DNA of 64,000 nucleotides from Mucor racemosus. Lineage: Eukaryota; Mucoromycota; Mucoromycetes; Mucorales; Mucoraceae. The position numbers and the translations under genes are program-made. Location of the stretch: assembly GCA_027405735.1 (NCBI GenBank), contig JAPEHQ010000014.1, positions 1,364,001-1,428,000 of the forward strand. The letters are read 5' to 3'. The notes beneath the pieces were generated by a model that saw nothing but the letters and a program-made list of their open reading frames with translations, did not search any database and was not told where the DNA came from. This document shows, in pieces, positions 45,118 through 57,596 of this stretch (position 1 is the stretch's first letter; the number at the start of each line of letters is the position of its first letter).

Positions 45118-47030
45118 TTATTTTAGATACTGCTCAAGCTGTAGCATATACTGTATTTGGAAACTTTCATTCCATTTGGGATAATGTATATTGATTTCTG
45201 GTATTTTCTCGAAAACAGTTGTTAGCTAATGAAATCAATCTATGTTCTTCAAACATCTACTGTGCATTAAATGCAACTTCAAAATTCGATTTTGAACTAT
45301 CATTTGATTTTATAATTTTTTTCAAAGGATATCTGAAACAACCCATACACAATGACCCGCTAGTATCTGGAAGACTTGTATCACCTATTTATATCTAGGT
45401 CCATGTTGTAGACTGGCAGCTTACTTGGATCAGTATTTATAGAGATCGTATTTCAATTATGTTGCGTCCACAAGTCAGTGTACACTTCTTGATTACGATT
45501 TCTTTAACACGCAGTACGATTTTGGAAGCTGCCCTTTGAGATCAGAGTGTTAAAGGTGTGCATCTACTCTCATCTAAAATTGGAAGTTATTAGGATTGAA
45601 ATTCATCATTGAGATAAGGTCCCTGTTGTCGGTTTTTTATGGTTGTAAAAAGTAGGTTTCAGATGGTTTTCAAATGAGTTTCGAATGTTTTCACCTAAGT
45701 TTGAGTTAGATTATGTAAAATCGTCAAAAATCATGTATCTCTCTTCTATGGGCCATTAGTATTCGTCCGAAAATAGAAGAGTTAATACCAAAATCTAAGA
45801 GTAATGGCCTAATCATTGACCAAAGTTGACGTAAAATCGATTGTAAAAAATTGAGCATCTAAATTGAGGTGTTAATTTTTTTCATTCACAAGATAGATCC
45901 AACTGAATACTACTTTGCATTTTTTATTTCAGAGAAAAATATTGATTTTTCGTCGATATAATCAAAATAATAGTTCACATTACAGCCTACAGCTTATGAT
46001 AACTGGGTTCCAAAATCGATTTGAAAAAAATCGATGAAAAATGATTAAAAAACCAAAACCGTTTAAATGTTCATGAACTGCAAAGTAAGTTGACCTAGTG
46101 TACTAAATAGTTTTTGTACAGTTTTGGATTCTGCATTTATCTAAATAAAAATTAGACAAACATTCCACATTAAATTGTAAGTAAAATGCAATTGAAAATT
46201 TAGAGGTTTTTTGAAAATATACACCACTTTTTATAAGCATATTTAAAATAAAATAAATTATAATGATGCGCAAAAAAATTACCTATCGAGTGAGCTATTG
46301 TAAAGTCTTCTAGCTGCATTTTTCGTAGAGAAAAAACCATTTTTGTCCAAATTTTTTTCTGTTTCAGAATTTGGGATGAGGGTATACAAGGGGAAAATGG
46401 AGGCTAGAAATGGAGGTACCTTTTTGTACACATTTTTGAGGGTATCTCCACGAAAAATCAATATTTTGAAAAACTCTAAATTGGGTCTGAGAGAGCTCAA
46501 CGAGCTGGATGACATGAATGCAAAAAAAAATATTGCTCAATTTAACCAATATTTTGAAACCTACTATAGAAATGCCAAAAAAAATGAAAAAAAAATAAAA
46601 GTGCTCAGAATTTTTTCATATCAAAATATGTTATAAAGCACTTCAAAACAAGTAAGTTTTATTATTAAAAAGTGTTAGTATAGCTTAATGTTTTCTAGAG
46701 ATATGAAGCCTCAAAGTTTTTAATATTTAGCAGTGAAATACGCGTAAAAAATCTGAAACCTTAGCACTGAGAAATTAATACCAACTGCAAAAAATAGGAT
46801 ATTTCCAGATACTTGTTTTTGGATTAAAGTTGAGCATCTCAGGTACATTGTCATATAATTTTTTTGTGGTATTATTTAGTGAAAAAAAAAAGTTGGACAG
46901 GAATGAAAAGTGAGACCCAGTTTTTAAGGAAAAAGTGAGAATTTTACGTGTTTTTCAGCCTTTTGTGAAGTATAAAATGAATTTAAGAAAAGGTAGCATA
47001 ATGCGACCAAATCAAATTTATTTAGATCAA
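45118..47030 (+). repeat. Dispersed repeat element B, copy 3
   Basis: It is nearly identical to 54.94-56.75 kb from the TTAGCTAA(T/C)GAAATCAAT region onward. I count only scattered single-base differences over about 1.8 kb. Compared with copy 4, it lacks some 5' sequence before 45,217. It holds a 97-codon plus-strand frame at 46,343-46,636 that is shifted late by an extra A relative to copy 4. Confidence 0.85.
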
Positions 47031-47093
47031 ATATATTCAATCTTCACAACGTATTCCCAAATTATTTCGCCCAAGTGTATGTCGTAAATTAAC

Positions 47094-47150
47094 ATTGGTG
47101 TCGAGCCGGGTTTTGCCAGCCAAATTTACTAGTATAAGCTGGGCTCGACA
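47094..47150 (+). repeat. Hairpin motif with 9-bp inverted ends, shared with 33.6 kb
   Basis: TGTCGAGCC (47,099-47,107) and GGCTCGACA (47,142-47,150) form a perfect 9-bp inverted repeat around 34 bases. The left 42 bases recur at 33,598-33,639. A miniature inverted-repeat element or a shared terminal sequence is possible. Confidence 0.65.
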
Positions 47151-47899
47151 GCATCCCTACCATAAATTCAATGTATTTAAGCCTTAAAATATTTCCGGAA
47201 TACCCTTTGTTTCTTTAAAATTTAGCAATTCTATTGGACAGTGTAGCTACAGATATCAGAAGTGTACCGAAAACAGTACAGTCTATTTCAATATTCGCAA
47301 AGCACGATCTATAATGATACTCATTTCCAAAGAATATAGTAACGCACACTAAAGTTGCAATAAAGTTACAAATCAGTGTTATCCTGTAGTATGGACAGCA
47401 AATGCACTTGTATAATTTATTTTATTCAAAAATACACAAATTTAATCACACATCATGGAATGCTTTTCGGAAAATCAATAGTGCAAAATGTGCGTAAATT
47501 TTAAAGAATTTACGTTAATTTGCGAATAAGGTCTGTCTCTACCTTTTCTTACCGTAATTATGAAGAATGTAAAATCTTTCGTTAGCTACACCGGAATCGA
47601 GCATTTTTACTACAATCAGGTAAGATTCATTTACAGGAATATATAAACCCAAATCTGACTAGCCTAATATACATAGCTCAATAAAAATAATGAATCAGTA
47701 TTCTGTTTAATCTATTGTTATGTCAAAATACCTAATTTGATAAATAAATACACTGTTATGTTTATGGTTACAACTAAACTTTGTGGGATCATTTGCATTA
47801 ATCACTCCAAAAGTCACAATCCCCAAAACAAAAATTTCTGTTCTTCTCGTCTAAAATCCGTAGACACTTTTATCTCATCTCATATCGTTATCTACTTGT
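47151..47899. other. Spacer upstream of the F-box gene
   Basis: No gene is supported. A 60-codon frame at 47,737-47,919 overlaps the F-box start in another frame and is a chance frame. There is no clear TATA box. Confidence 0.5.
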
Positions 47900-49664
47900 A
47901 TGGAGCATTTACCAGATGAATTACTAGTTTCAATATTTAAATATACTATAAACGATGTGAGCCAATTACTTACACTACAAATTGTATGCAAAAAATTTCA
48001 TAGGTACATTGTTTTAATGATATTATAAACATGCATTTACTGATATAAAATGTATGCATAGAATATCCAACAATTCATATTTATGGTACTATCTGTACAA
48101 AACCATATACCCATCATGGTCTCGTAATATAAATTATTCATACAAAAAGCAACAACTATTAGACTGGAAGTACTTTATGCTAAAACTCTTTAAACAAAAA
48201 TCATATACCGCCTCACATTTCAGATTGTATCCATATCTCGATTCAAAATATAGCAAAATAGAAGAGCCATTAGTTTCAGACATAGATCCTGTGATGAATA
48301 CAGGTGTTATAGCCATATCAAAATTGAATAATAACCAACAACACTCGATTGCTTTCTTCAGCTACCCATCATACGCCTTAATAAGAGAATTGACACTACA
48401 TCTCTCAGCATATTCACATTGGTCTTGCCAGATTGTAGGAATACAGACACTACAAGTAAATCAACAAACAATCCGTGTATTTGCAGTAGCTATTGGCCAA
48501 CCAGCATGGCTCAATGGCGAAGAAGAGGACGAAGAAGAGGAAGAATGTATGAACGTTTGGAAATTTTTGTTGATCTATCGATTATTTGACAATGGTGATA
48601 TTGCATGCTTGGCAAACATTAACATGATGAATCAACATGGATTTCTAGGTCGAGAAGTTTCTTTTTTTGGATTGGAAGATTGGGTTGAACCATGGTTACA
48701 AATAGTTTCACCTGACAATGTCACTACTGATCCACATATTGCTTATTTGCTGGCCTGCGGTCCTAGTTTACCACGATATTTTGGATTAGGCCAAATTATC
48801 CAGTTTGATACCCGAGGATCTGACAACACTATTATTGATCCATCTAAAACACATTTGACTTGGGATGAGAATGCAAGAGAATTTAAACCAGAAGAACAGC
48901 AACAACAACCAAACAAATTATCTACATTTACATCAAAATTGATATCAACGATTCGGTTAGGAGCAGAAGTCAGCTGTATGGTGCATTTTAGGCATTTGCC
49001 CCAATTGAACCACCTGATATGTACTGGGAATTTTGATACCAATGAGCTTTCTATTTATGATTGGAGATTTGGAGTTAAAGTGGGTGTTTTAGCCGGTAGC
49101 AGCGATGATAATGTACAACCATGGGGATTTGAGACTACGTGGGCAATTCCTCTCAACAAGAAAATAGATAATTTACGAGTATGTGGCCCAAGATTGATTG
49201 TTGTAGGTGATTTTGAGGAGAAATTTGAAATTAAAGTATGGGATATTTCGAAACTGCTTCAAGTGGAATGGCAACCATTCAATAATGATATTAATAATTT
49301 TAAACAAAACGTATATGATGATGATATGCCATTTAGATATAAATGGTGGGAAAGAGGTACACAGCAGCTTAAATATACTTGCCAGCAACAAAATGATCGC
49401 TTTAAATTACCATATACCATTGATCAACAAGCTATTTTAAGAGTGCATGTGTTGGATGCCCAAGTGAAGTTCACAGCCTATAATATATTACAAACATCAC
49501 TTTATTTACTTAATGAAGAAGGCAAATTAATTGTGATGGATATTGAAACTGGCGAAATTATGTCTACTGTAGAAACTGGTATTAGTGTTGATGTGAATGT
49601 CTTGGGAGACAAGCAAATCATTATTACAAAAAGATATGGTTTACTAAGAAGTACATTGCCATAA
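47900..49664 (+). CDS. F-box protein with beta-propeller-like C-terminus
   Basis: Two exons (47900-48003 and 48062-49664) encode 568 residues across a 58-nt intron. The first exon is a classic F-box (MEHLPDELLVSIFKYTINDV, then LQIVCKKFHR), which binds Skp1 in SCF ubiquitin ligases. The next ~50 residues are the helical linker with conserved Trp (YLWYYLYKTIYPSW). The remaining ~430 residues contain WD-like strands such as NELSIYDWRFGVKVG, FEIKVWDIS and LIVMDIETGEIMSTVETG, consistent with a degenerate WD40 propeller for substrate binding. An acidic EEDEEEEE loop lies near residue 160. The specific substrate is unknown. The second exon alone would hide the F-box. Confidence 0.88.
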
Positions 49665-50094
49665 ATTGTTATAAGAAAATAAAATAATTTCTCAATCTGT
49701 ATATAATATTTAACACTATACAATTAAGAAATCTCATATGCGTTAGCTAAACGTTGAGGAAATATTCTTTAATCCCACATGTTCATTTTTTACTACGATG
49801 CTCTTTATAAGCCTGTAGTTTGTAATGACAATAGAAACTTATTTTTTCATTATAATTGATAAAAAAACGTCTAAAATGGTCAATATCTATTGTGTCGATG
49901 GTTTTACCTTGGAAGTATAGCATAGCAGCTTAATATGGGTGGTCCAGGGAGATTAAATTCCTTTTTTAAGCTTCTTTTGTAATAACAAATTTCTAATTTT
50001 TCTTTTTTTTTTTTTTTTTTTTTTTTACATTTATATATTATAATCCGTATTCTTGTTATTGCAAATAATCAATTGAGGGTTATAATCATAAAAA
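49665..50094. other. Spacer with T homopolymer before the ING gene
   Basis: This is tail-to-head space between two plus-strand genes, with a T run of about 24 bases at 50,003-50,027, 70 bp before the ING start codon. No gene is seen. Confidence 0.5.
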
Positions 50095-50614
50095 ATGGAT
50101 AATAATACAGTTAATATTCATGAAGATTCGGGAAGATATTTACAAGAATACATTCAAAGTAAATTTCGATAATTCGATCAAATATAATGACCCTTGAATC
50201 AAACCATTTTTTTTTCTCTTAGGTTTGGAAAATCTTCCGAGTGAAATACAATACCATTGGGCAGAAATAAGAAGTAGATATGATCAAGCTAAAGGTATGA
50301 AACGAAATCAAAGACATTAAGATACTATAGATACTGATCAATTCCAACAAAATTACACAGCTCCTGAAAGAAGGATTAAATCTGGGCAACATGATCTCAC
50401 AAAAATACATAGACAATGGTTTACACAAGAATTAGAAAAGAAGGAAAAACTTTTAAAACATCAACCTGTTATCATTCAAAGAATACAAAATGATTACAAT
50501 AAATTAGAGGATTTAGCTAATGAAAGAGTCTCGTTAGCAGAAGAAGCACTCAAATTAGTTAGTAATGAAAATGATCATCAATTCCCCTAATCCTCTAATC
50601 TTTTTCCTCTTTCT

Positions 50615-50647
<33 letters not shown>

Positions 50648-51411
50648 GGTTGATCGACACTTGATACGCATTCAAAAAGATCTCGATAGACACGATCAAG
50701 AACATCCCGAGTACGCTCCAGAACCATCACTTCCAACGCGTAGTTATACAATACCACATGGTAGAAAAAGTAATTGTTGTTTTGTTTGTTTAGAACTGCG
50801 CACAAACATTTAACCCACATTTGATAGATATCATAACAGATTCTGATGGTTTTGAAGGTGAAGACGATGAAGATGTGGAAGAAGAAGGAGAAGAAGAAGC
50901 AGAAGAGATACGGGACATTGATCACGATGATGATGAAGAGGAAGAAGAGGAAGAAGAAGAACAAATTGAACACAAACCAGTAAAATCAGTGGCAGAAGAA
51001 AAGGTCGAATCTAAACCAGTAACTGTCGTGCAAACACCATCTGTCAAAGTAGATCCAGATATTCAAGCTATTATAGCAAATAGAAACCAAAAACGAAAGA
51101 AAAAAGAGGCTAGAGAATCAGATAAAGGCGAACCTCTATATTGTTTCTGTCAACAAGTATCTTATGGAGAGATGGTTGCATGCGATGGCGAGGTAATATA
51201 ACATAGCAACTGCTAAAAATCATTATTTTACTGACATTAGCAACAATAGAATTGTCCCTATGAATGGTTTCATATGGATTGTGTTGGTCTTGATGAACCA
51301 CCAAAGGGTGCTTGGTTCTGTTCTGATTGTACAGCTGAAATGCGTAAACGTAAATCATCAAGCTTACCTCTGAATAAGAAAATGAAACGAAAAAAGGAAT
51401 CTCATGCTTGA
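50095..51411 (+). CDS. ING-family PHD-finger chromatin reader
   Basis: Six exons (50095-50158, 50223-50294, 50331-50557, 50649-50760, 50828-51192, 51250-51411) give 333 residues. The N-terminal ING domain reads [19 protein letters not shown], then [20 protein letters not shown]. The middle is acidic ([10 protein letters not shown]). The C-terminal PHD finger has all eight ligands: CFC, CDG, NC, FH, DC, FCSDC ([20 protein letters not shown] followed by [12 protein letters not shown]). ING proteins read H3K4me3 and belong to histone acetyltransferase or deacetylase complexes (yeast Yng1, Yng2 and Pho23). Intron 2 is only 36 nt under this model. Intron 3 carries a 25-T tract just upstream of its acceptor. 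The gene is convergent with eIF3m, 264 bp apart. Confidence 0.93.
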
Positions 51412-51675
51412 ATGGAAATCAAATCAAGAACCACACATGTATAAAGAAAAAATCAACACATTATCTGTCAACCTTTCATTATTGTATATATCAAATTACA
51501 TTACTCTTTTAATAAATAATCGCTTAAACCAGTTTAGAAAAAAAAATATACTTGTTTTATTTATTTTTTATAACAAATTGTATATAGTAAAGAGAAAAAA
51601 ATGTGTATTTAGAGAGAGGGAGGACATGAGAGTAAAGCGAAAGAGAAATTAACAAAAAAAAAGGAGCGAAACAAA
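51412..51675. other. Shared 3' region of ING and eIF3m genes
   Basis: A 264-bp convergent spacer with AT-rich 3' UTR sequence for both genes, including AATAAATAATCG near 51,510. No further gene. Confidence 0.5.
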
Positions 51676-53386
51676 TTATTTAGCTTCACCTTCAACGACA
51701 ACATTTGAAGAAGCAGCACCACCTTGTAAAGCACCACCAGCAATTAATTTAGCATTACCAACAACGGCCAAAATTTCAGTCAAATTTTCCTTCCAAGCAC
51801 TCAAGCTTGTGCTCAATTTCTTCCATTGCTCCTTTCCGAAAACACGATAGATACTACGATGAACAATGACAGTTCTGTTGAGTTGATCCAACTTGGCTTC
51901 AACAAGACCAGCACGAATAACATCAATCACCCACATCTCAACCTCATCTTCGGGAATTTGAAGGTTCTTGGCAATTTCAGCATAAGTCAATTCACGAGAG
52001 AGGTTCTCGGATCCAAGAGAAGCCAAAGATAACAAACGCATCTTGTGGATATTTTTGTCGGAATCCTTGATCAAGCTACTATGAGCAACAGCAAATGTTT
52101 GGTATGTAGACAAAGTACCATTCAAAAAGACATCAAGTAATTCGAATTCTTCGGAACCCTTAAGCTTTTGAATAGACTTGTATTGCAAAAGATCTTCGAA
52201 AGCATAGTAATTCTCCATGGAAACAGCGCGGAGAACAACATCCTTGGCGAGAGAAATAGAATCAGCATTGTTTTCATCAATAATGGCCAACTTCTTTAAA
52301 GAGAAATCAAGGGCTAACTTTCTAATCATCGAAAAATAAAAATGGATGATGGGATTAATAATTATTCGAAAAAAAAGTTGTTGAGCATCGATTCACTTAC
52401 TCTTCTCCAGACTTGAGCAAAACTTGGCTCAAATAGTCGTACAAGTTGCTTTGAGTTTGTTGATCAATACCCCATTGCTTGGTCCAGGCATCGATATATT
52501 CTAACTGAGGATAGAGTGATTCAAGTTCATCAGCTTGAGTAGTGGCATCAACTAATCCAACAAAAGCATTGTAACGAAGAGGTGAATTACCGGGAAGGGC
52601 ATTATACAAATTGAGTAAACTATAAAAAAGAGTCAATATCTATCGAAATTCCATCTACATCTAGTTATAATTTACATCTTTTGCTTCAAGCTAGTCTTGT
52701 TGCTTTCAGTCTTGGTCAAAGTATCAATCAAAGATTGAACAGCAGAAGAAATAACAGATTGAGGAGCACTCAAAACGGTGACAATGAGCAAATTGAAAGC
52801 ACCTTCGACCTCTGTTTTTGTTGAAATAGTCGTTGTTGTTGTTGATATTAGTGTAAACATCAAATGGTGAGTAAATTGCTTTTATAAATATAAAACTTTC
52901 ATCAATATACCTCTATCGTTCTCGGTCAACAAGACGGAAGCATCCTTGGCAAGTTCGGCATAGACAGTATCTTTCTTGTCAGACTTGTACAAAGCCTCGA
53001 CTTGTTGAACATAGGGTGCTTGAGAGTCACCTTCCTCACCTCTCAACTTGGAGATATAAAGGGCTAAATCAGTAATCTATTAACATAAAGAATTAGTCTT
53101 TTCTGTTGTTTTTTTTTCTGATTCATTTGTTGATTTTGTTATGATGTAAAAAAGAGTCGAATTGGATGTGTATGATTGTATGTGTTGCGTTCGTCATTAT
53201 GTGAGTTTCTATACTGTGTCATTGCTATGGGGCAACGAATATCCTCGAAACGAAATTAGAAACCCTCGGTGCTGCCTGTTTGTGATGAAATTCGACTCTT
53301 TTTTATAACAAAATTCGCAAATTTACGCGTGAATACTTTACTTGATTATCAGCACCACCTTGTACAAAGATATTGCTAGCGGACAT
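51676..53386 (-). CDS. eIF3m: Eukaryotic translation initiation factor 3 subunit M
   Basis: Exons are 53386-53342, 53076-52911, 52811-52676, 52619-52401 and 52321-51676, giving 388 residues, the family's usual size. eIF3m is a PCI-domain subunit of the eIF3 complex that helps recruit mRNA to the 40S ribosome. Recognisable parts are ITDLALYISKLRGEEGD near residue 16, LYNALPGNSPLRYNAF and the C-terminal PCI/winged-helix (LTYAEIAKNLQIPEDEVEMW, then VIDVIRAGLVEAKLDQLNRT). Codon use is less AT-biased than in neighbouring genes, as in the aldolase gene, which fits high expression. The first intron (265 nt) is the longest in the gene. Confidence 0.95.
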
Positions 53387-54779
53387 GGTGTGTAGTATCT
53401 ATAATATGAAGGGGGAAAAGAGAGGAAAAAATCTTGAAAGGAAAAAGGACCGGGCTTTGGCTTTTCTCGATTATTTTTTCAATAGTGGCTTATCAAACTA
53501 CTACAATGTGCAAACCAACAGAGATTGCTTGCGGTCATTCAACAAAACAATTCACGATTCCATTCTCTCATATTACAATTTGGCATTTACATAATATAGA
53601 TCCATTATTTTAAACCATATTTATTAAACCTTGACTTGAGACCTGTCTTTTACGTCAAACATAGATGCTAGATATGTCTAACAAAATATCAATTTATCCA
53701 GAAGATTAATTTACCAAATATTTCAAGTGCAAAAATAGCATCTGATACAACGAATTGTCAAGATTTAGACGTTTCCTATGGAATCATTTATTTGATAGAC
53801 TTCTCCTCTAATTGAAGAATATAATCTACATTTACTTTGATACTCGTTTTATATTAAAAGTTATTATTTTTTATGAATTTACCCTATCTGTTAAAGCAAT
53901 CATGACAACATCTCCCAAATATATATCGAAAATGCAAATATCCAGCATTTGTTGAAGACTCTAGAATAAAGATCCTTTTCAAAAGGTATATAAACCATTA
54001 TTGCAATCCCTTCTATGATAGACTCTACGTAAAATTTACATATTTAACTGACAAACATTAGCATATAGTAGCTATAATAGCATTTCTTGGCTAATGTAGA
54101 AATCAATTTTACTTTTTTGAATTTCCTGGTTTGAAATTTTGGAAGCCCATACCAACTCCTCTCTTTATATATATACATATATATATATACAGATTAAGGA
54201 ACAAGCTGTATTAATGATATTAATTGAAAAAACGGTAGGCTTTTGAGAATTTCCATACGCTTAATTCAAACTTCAAGTTTGAAACCGCATAATTTGATCA
54301 TTCCTGGTTTCCACAGAATACAGTCTATAAGATACATCCTACTGATATTTTACTTTAAATGCTACCACGATCAACATGTTTGCTCGAACATTGCCTTCAT
54401 CACATTACATACAAAAATTTCTGCATTTATTCATTGCTACTTCCACCAGTTTTAAAGGTTTTTAATAACAAAATATACTAAATTGAAATTTTAATTTTGC
54501 ACAACATTTTGCATAAAATTTAAATTTTTACCATTTTTTTTAGCATTTCTTGTATCCCAGAAAAATAGATATCTAAATGAGTACCCACTTTTATTGATGA
54601 TAAAAACAATGTCAAGTTTTTTTTATGTTTCAAATTTGACATTATAATGCATGCAAGGTATGTAGCTCTCATGTACACTATCTCAATTAATTTTAACTGC
54701 ATTGTTGATGGAATATTAATGATACATTATATATACATATAGTATATTTACACCAACAAATCTATGAGACGCTTAAAAT
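53387..54779. other. Spacer between eIF3m and element B copy 4
   Basis: No gene is supported. The first few hundred bases are the eIF3m promoter, without a clear TATA box. An (AT)n run lies at about 54,166-54,190. Frames of 60-73 codons are AT-driven. Confidence 0.5.
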
Positions 54780-56840
54780 TCAATTATGGATACTTCTACA
54801 GCTGTAGTATATATTTAAAAACTTTCGGCCTATTTGGAACAATGCATATTGATTCCTACTATTTTTCTAATCGCTTTGCTTTTATTAAGCAGACGAAGAG
54901 GTGGTTTCACTGAAAAACGTGTGCTCTACTCCTTCAAAAACAGTTATTAGCTAACGAAATCAATCTATGTTCTTCAAACATCTACTGTGCATTAAATGCA
55001 ACTTCAAAATTCGATTTTGAACTATCATTTGATTTTATAATTTTTTTCAAAGGACATCTGAAACAACCCATACACAATGACCCGCTAGTATCTGGAAGAC
55101 TTGTATCACCTATTTATATCTAGGTCCATGTTGTAGACTGGCAGCTTACTTGGATCAGTATTTATAGAGATCGTATTTCAATTATGTTGCGTCCACAAGT
55201 CAGTGTACACTTCTTGATTACGATTTTTTTAACACGCAGTACGATTTTGGAAGCTGCCCTTTGAGATCAGAGTGTTAAAGGTGTGCATCTACTCTCATCT
55301 AAAATTGGAAGTTATTAGGATTGAAATTCATCATTGAGATAAGGTCCCTGTTGTCGGTTTTTTATGGTTGTAAAAAGTAGGTTTCAGATGGTTTTCAAAT
55401 GAGTTTCGAATGTTTTCACCTAAGGTTGAGTTAGATTATGTAAAATCGTCAAAAATCATGTATCTCTCTTCTATGGGCCATTAGTATTCGTCCGAAAATA
55501 GAAGAGTTAATACCAAAACCTAAGAGTAATGGCCTAATCATTGACCAAAGTTGACGTAAAATCGATTGTAAAAAATTGAGCATCTAAATTGAGGTGTTAA
55601 TTTTTTTCATTCACAAGATAGATCCAACTGAATACTACTTTGCATTTTTTATTTCAGAGAAAAATATTGATTTTTCGTCGATATAATCAAAATAATAGTT
55701 CACATTACAGCCTACAGCTTATGATAACTGGGTTCCAAAATCGATTTGAAAAAAATCGATGAAAAATGATTAAAAAACCAAAACCGTTTAAATGTTCATG
55801 AACTGCAAAGTAAGTTGACCTAGTGTACTAAATAGTTTTTGTACAGTTTTGGATTCTGCATTTATCTAAATAAAAATTAGACAAACATTTCACATTAAAT
55901 TGTAAGCAAAATGCAATTGAAAATTTAGAGGTTTTTTGAAGATATACGCCACTTTTTATAAGCATATTTAAAATAAAATAAATTATAATGATGCGCAAAA
56001 AAATTACCTATCGATCGAGCTATTGCAAAGTCTTCTAGCTGCATTTTTCGTAGAGAAAAAACCATTTTTGTCCAAATTTTTTTCTGTTTCAGAATTTGGG
56101 ATGAGGGTATACAAGGGGAAAATGGAGGCTAGAAATGGAGGTACCTTTTTGTACACATTTTTGAGGGTATCTCCACGAAAAATCAATATTTTGAAAAACT
56201 CTAAATTGGGTCTGAGAGAGCTCAACGAGCTGGATGACATGAATGCAAAAAAAATATTGCTCAATTTAACCAATATTTTGAAACCTACTATAGAAATGCC
56301 AAAAAAATGGAAAAAAAAATAAAAGTGCTCAGAATTTTTTCATATCAAAATATATTACAAAGCACTTCAAAACAAGTAAGTTTCATTATTAAAAAGTGTT
56401 AGTATAGCTTAATGTTTTCTAGAGATATGAAGCCTCAAAGTTTTTAATATTTAGCAGTGAAATACGCATAAAAAATCTGAAACCTTAGCACTGAAAAATT
56501 AATACCAACTGCAAAAAATAGGATATTTCCAGATACTTGTTTTTGGATTAAAGTTGAACATCTCAGGTACATTGGCATATAATTTTTTTGTGGTATTATT
56601 TAGTGAAAAAAAAAGTTGGACAGGAATGAAAAATGAGATCCAGTTTTTAAGGAAAAAGCAGTGAATTGTACGCATTTTTGAGTATTTCATAAAGTATAGA
56701 ATGAATTTAGAGACAGCTAGCATAATGCGACTAATTTGTATCTATTTAGCAGTGTTTAATGCATTTCCTAAAAAGCGTTTTGCATGAGATTAGTTATAGA
56801 AAAGAGGGCACGCTCCGGTATTAAAGATTTTAAACTTTGT
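54780..56840 (+). repeat. Dispersed repeat element B, copy 4 (most complete)
   Basis: It starts near AATTATGGATACTTCTACAG (54,783) and ends near GGCACGCTCCGGTATTAAAG (56,806-56,825). It is the longest copy in the window, about 2.06 kb. It holds a 99-codon frame at 56,023-56,322 (plus) and an 89-codon frame at 56,004-56,273 (minus) in the same place as the other copies. I see no terminal inverted or direct repeats. Confidence 0.85.
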
Positions 56841-57596
56841 AAGTTCTATTTTTGAAAATTCAGCAAAAAATATCAAAATCTAACCCAACTCATGGAATGC
56901 AACTTTCGTTGCGAACATTCATATGTATATTCTAGGAATTTTCTATCCATGGTCATAGCTGTTCCAGCATCGTTTTACATTGAAGTTTTGTTGGTTTTGT
57001 AATTACATACATATAATCTCTGACAAGGTCTCGATTTATGTATTGGTGTACGACTGTATACTCTGTACGTCAATTGCTTTATGAACATCAATTCTGATGC
57101 AGATATATTTTTCATTGCCGCAACAGCATTTGATGATGACAGTGTCTCTAAAAGGAAGCACACGTTGTGTACAGAATTATTACTATGTAAATAGCTTATT
57201 CAAAGCATCTTTTTTATTTTACAATTTGTAGTATAATAAGTGTGCACAAATATATCACACATACGGTACATATATACTGTCCTCATCTGTCATCACCATT
57301 GCTTCTGCTGCAGTCGTACAATGACCTAATCAAATAAAAACAAAAAACTTTGTAAACCACAACAACAAACGTTGGTGATGCCGGATGAAACAATGAAGGT
57401 TTATTTATATGATGTGCAATGTTGTTGCCTCCGAAATATAGTTTCTAAAAATACATGCATGCATCAAGTGTTCTGTATTATGATGTATTAAATTCTCACA
57501 GAAAAAAAAAGAAAAAAAAACTCATGTCGAGTGCCGTGTAACTTATTGCGCCTTCACTCAATATAAATAAATATATAGAAAGGTTATTTTTTTATT
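56841..57596. other. Spacer before the PHD gene 3' end
   Basis: No gene is supported. It contains A-rich runs (57,502-57,522) and the 3' UTR of the PHD gene. Confidence 0.5.
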
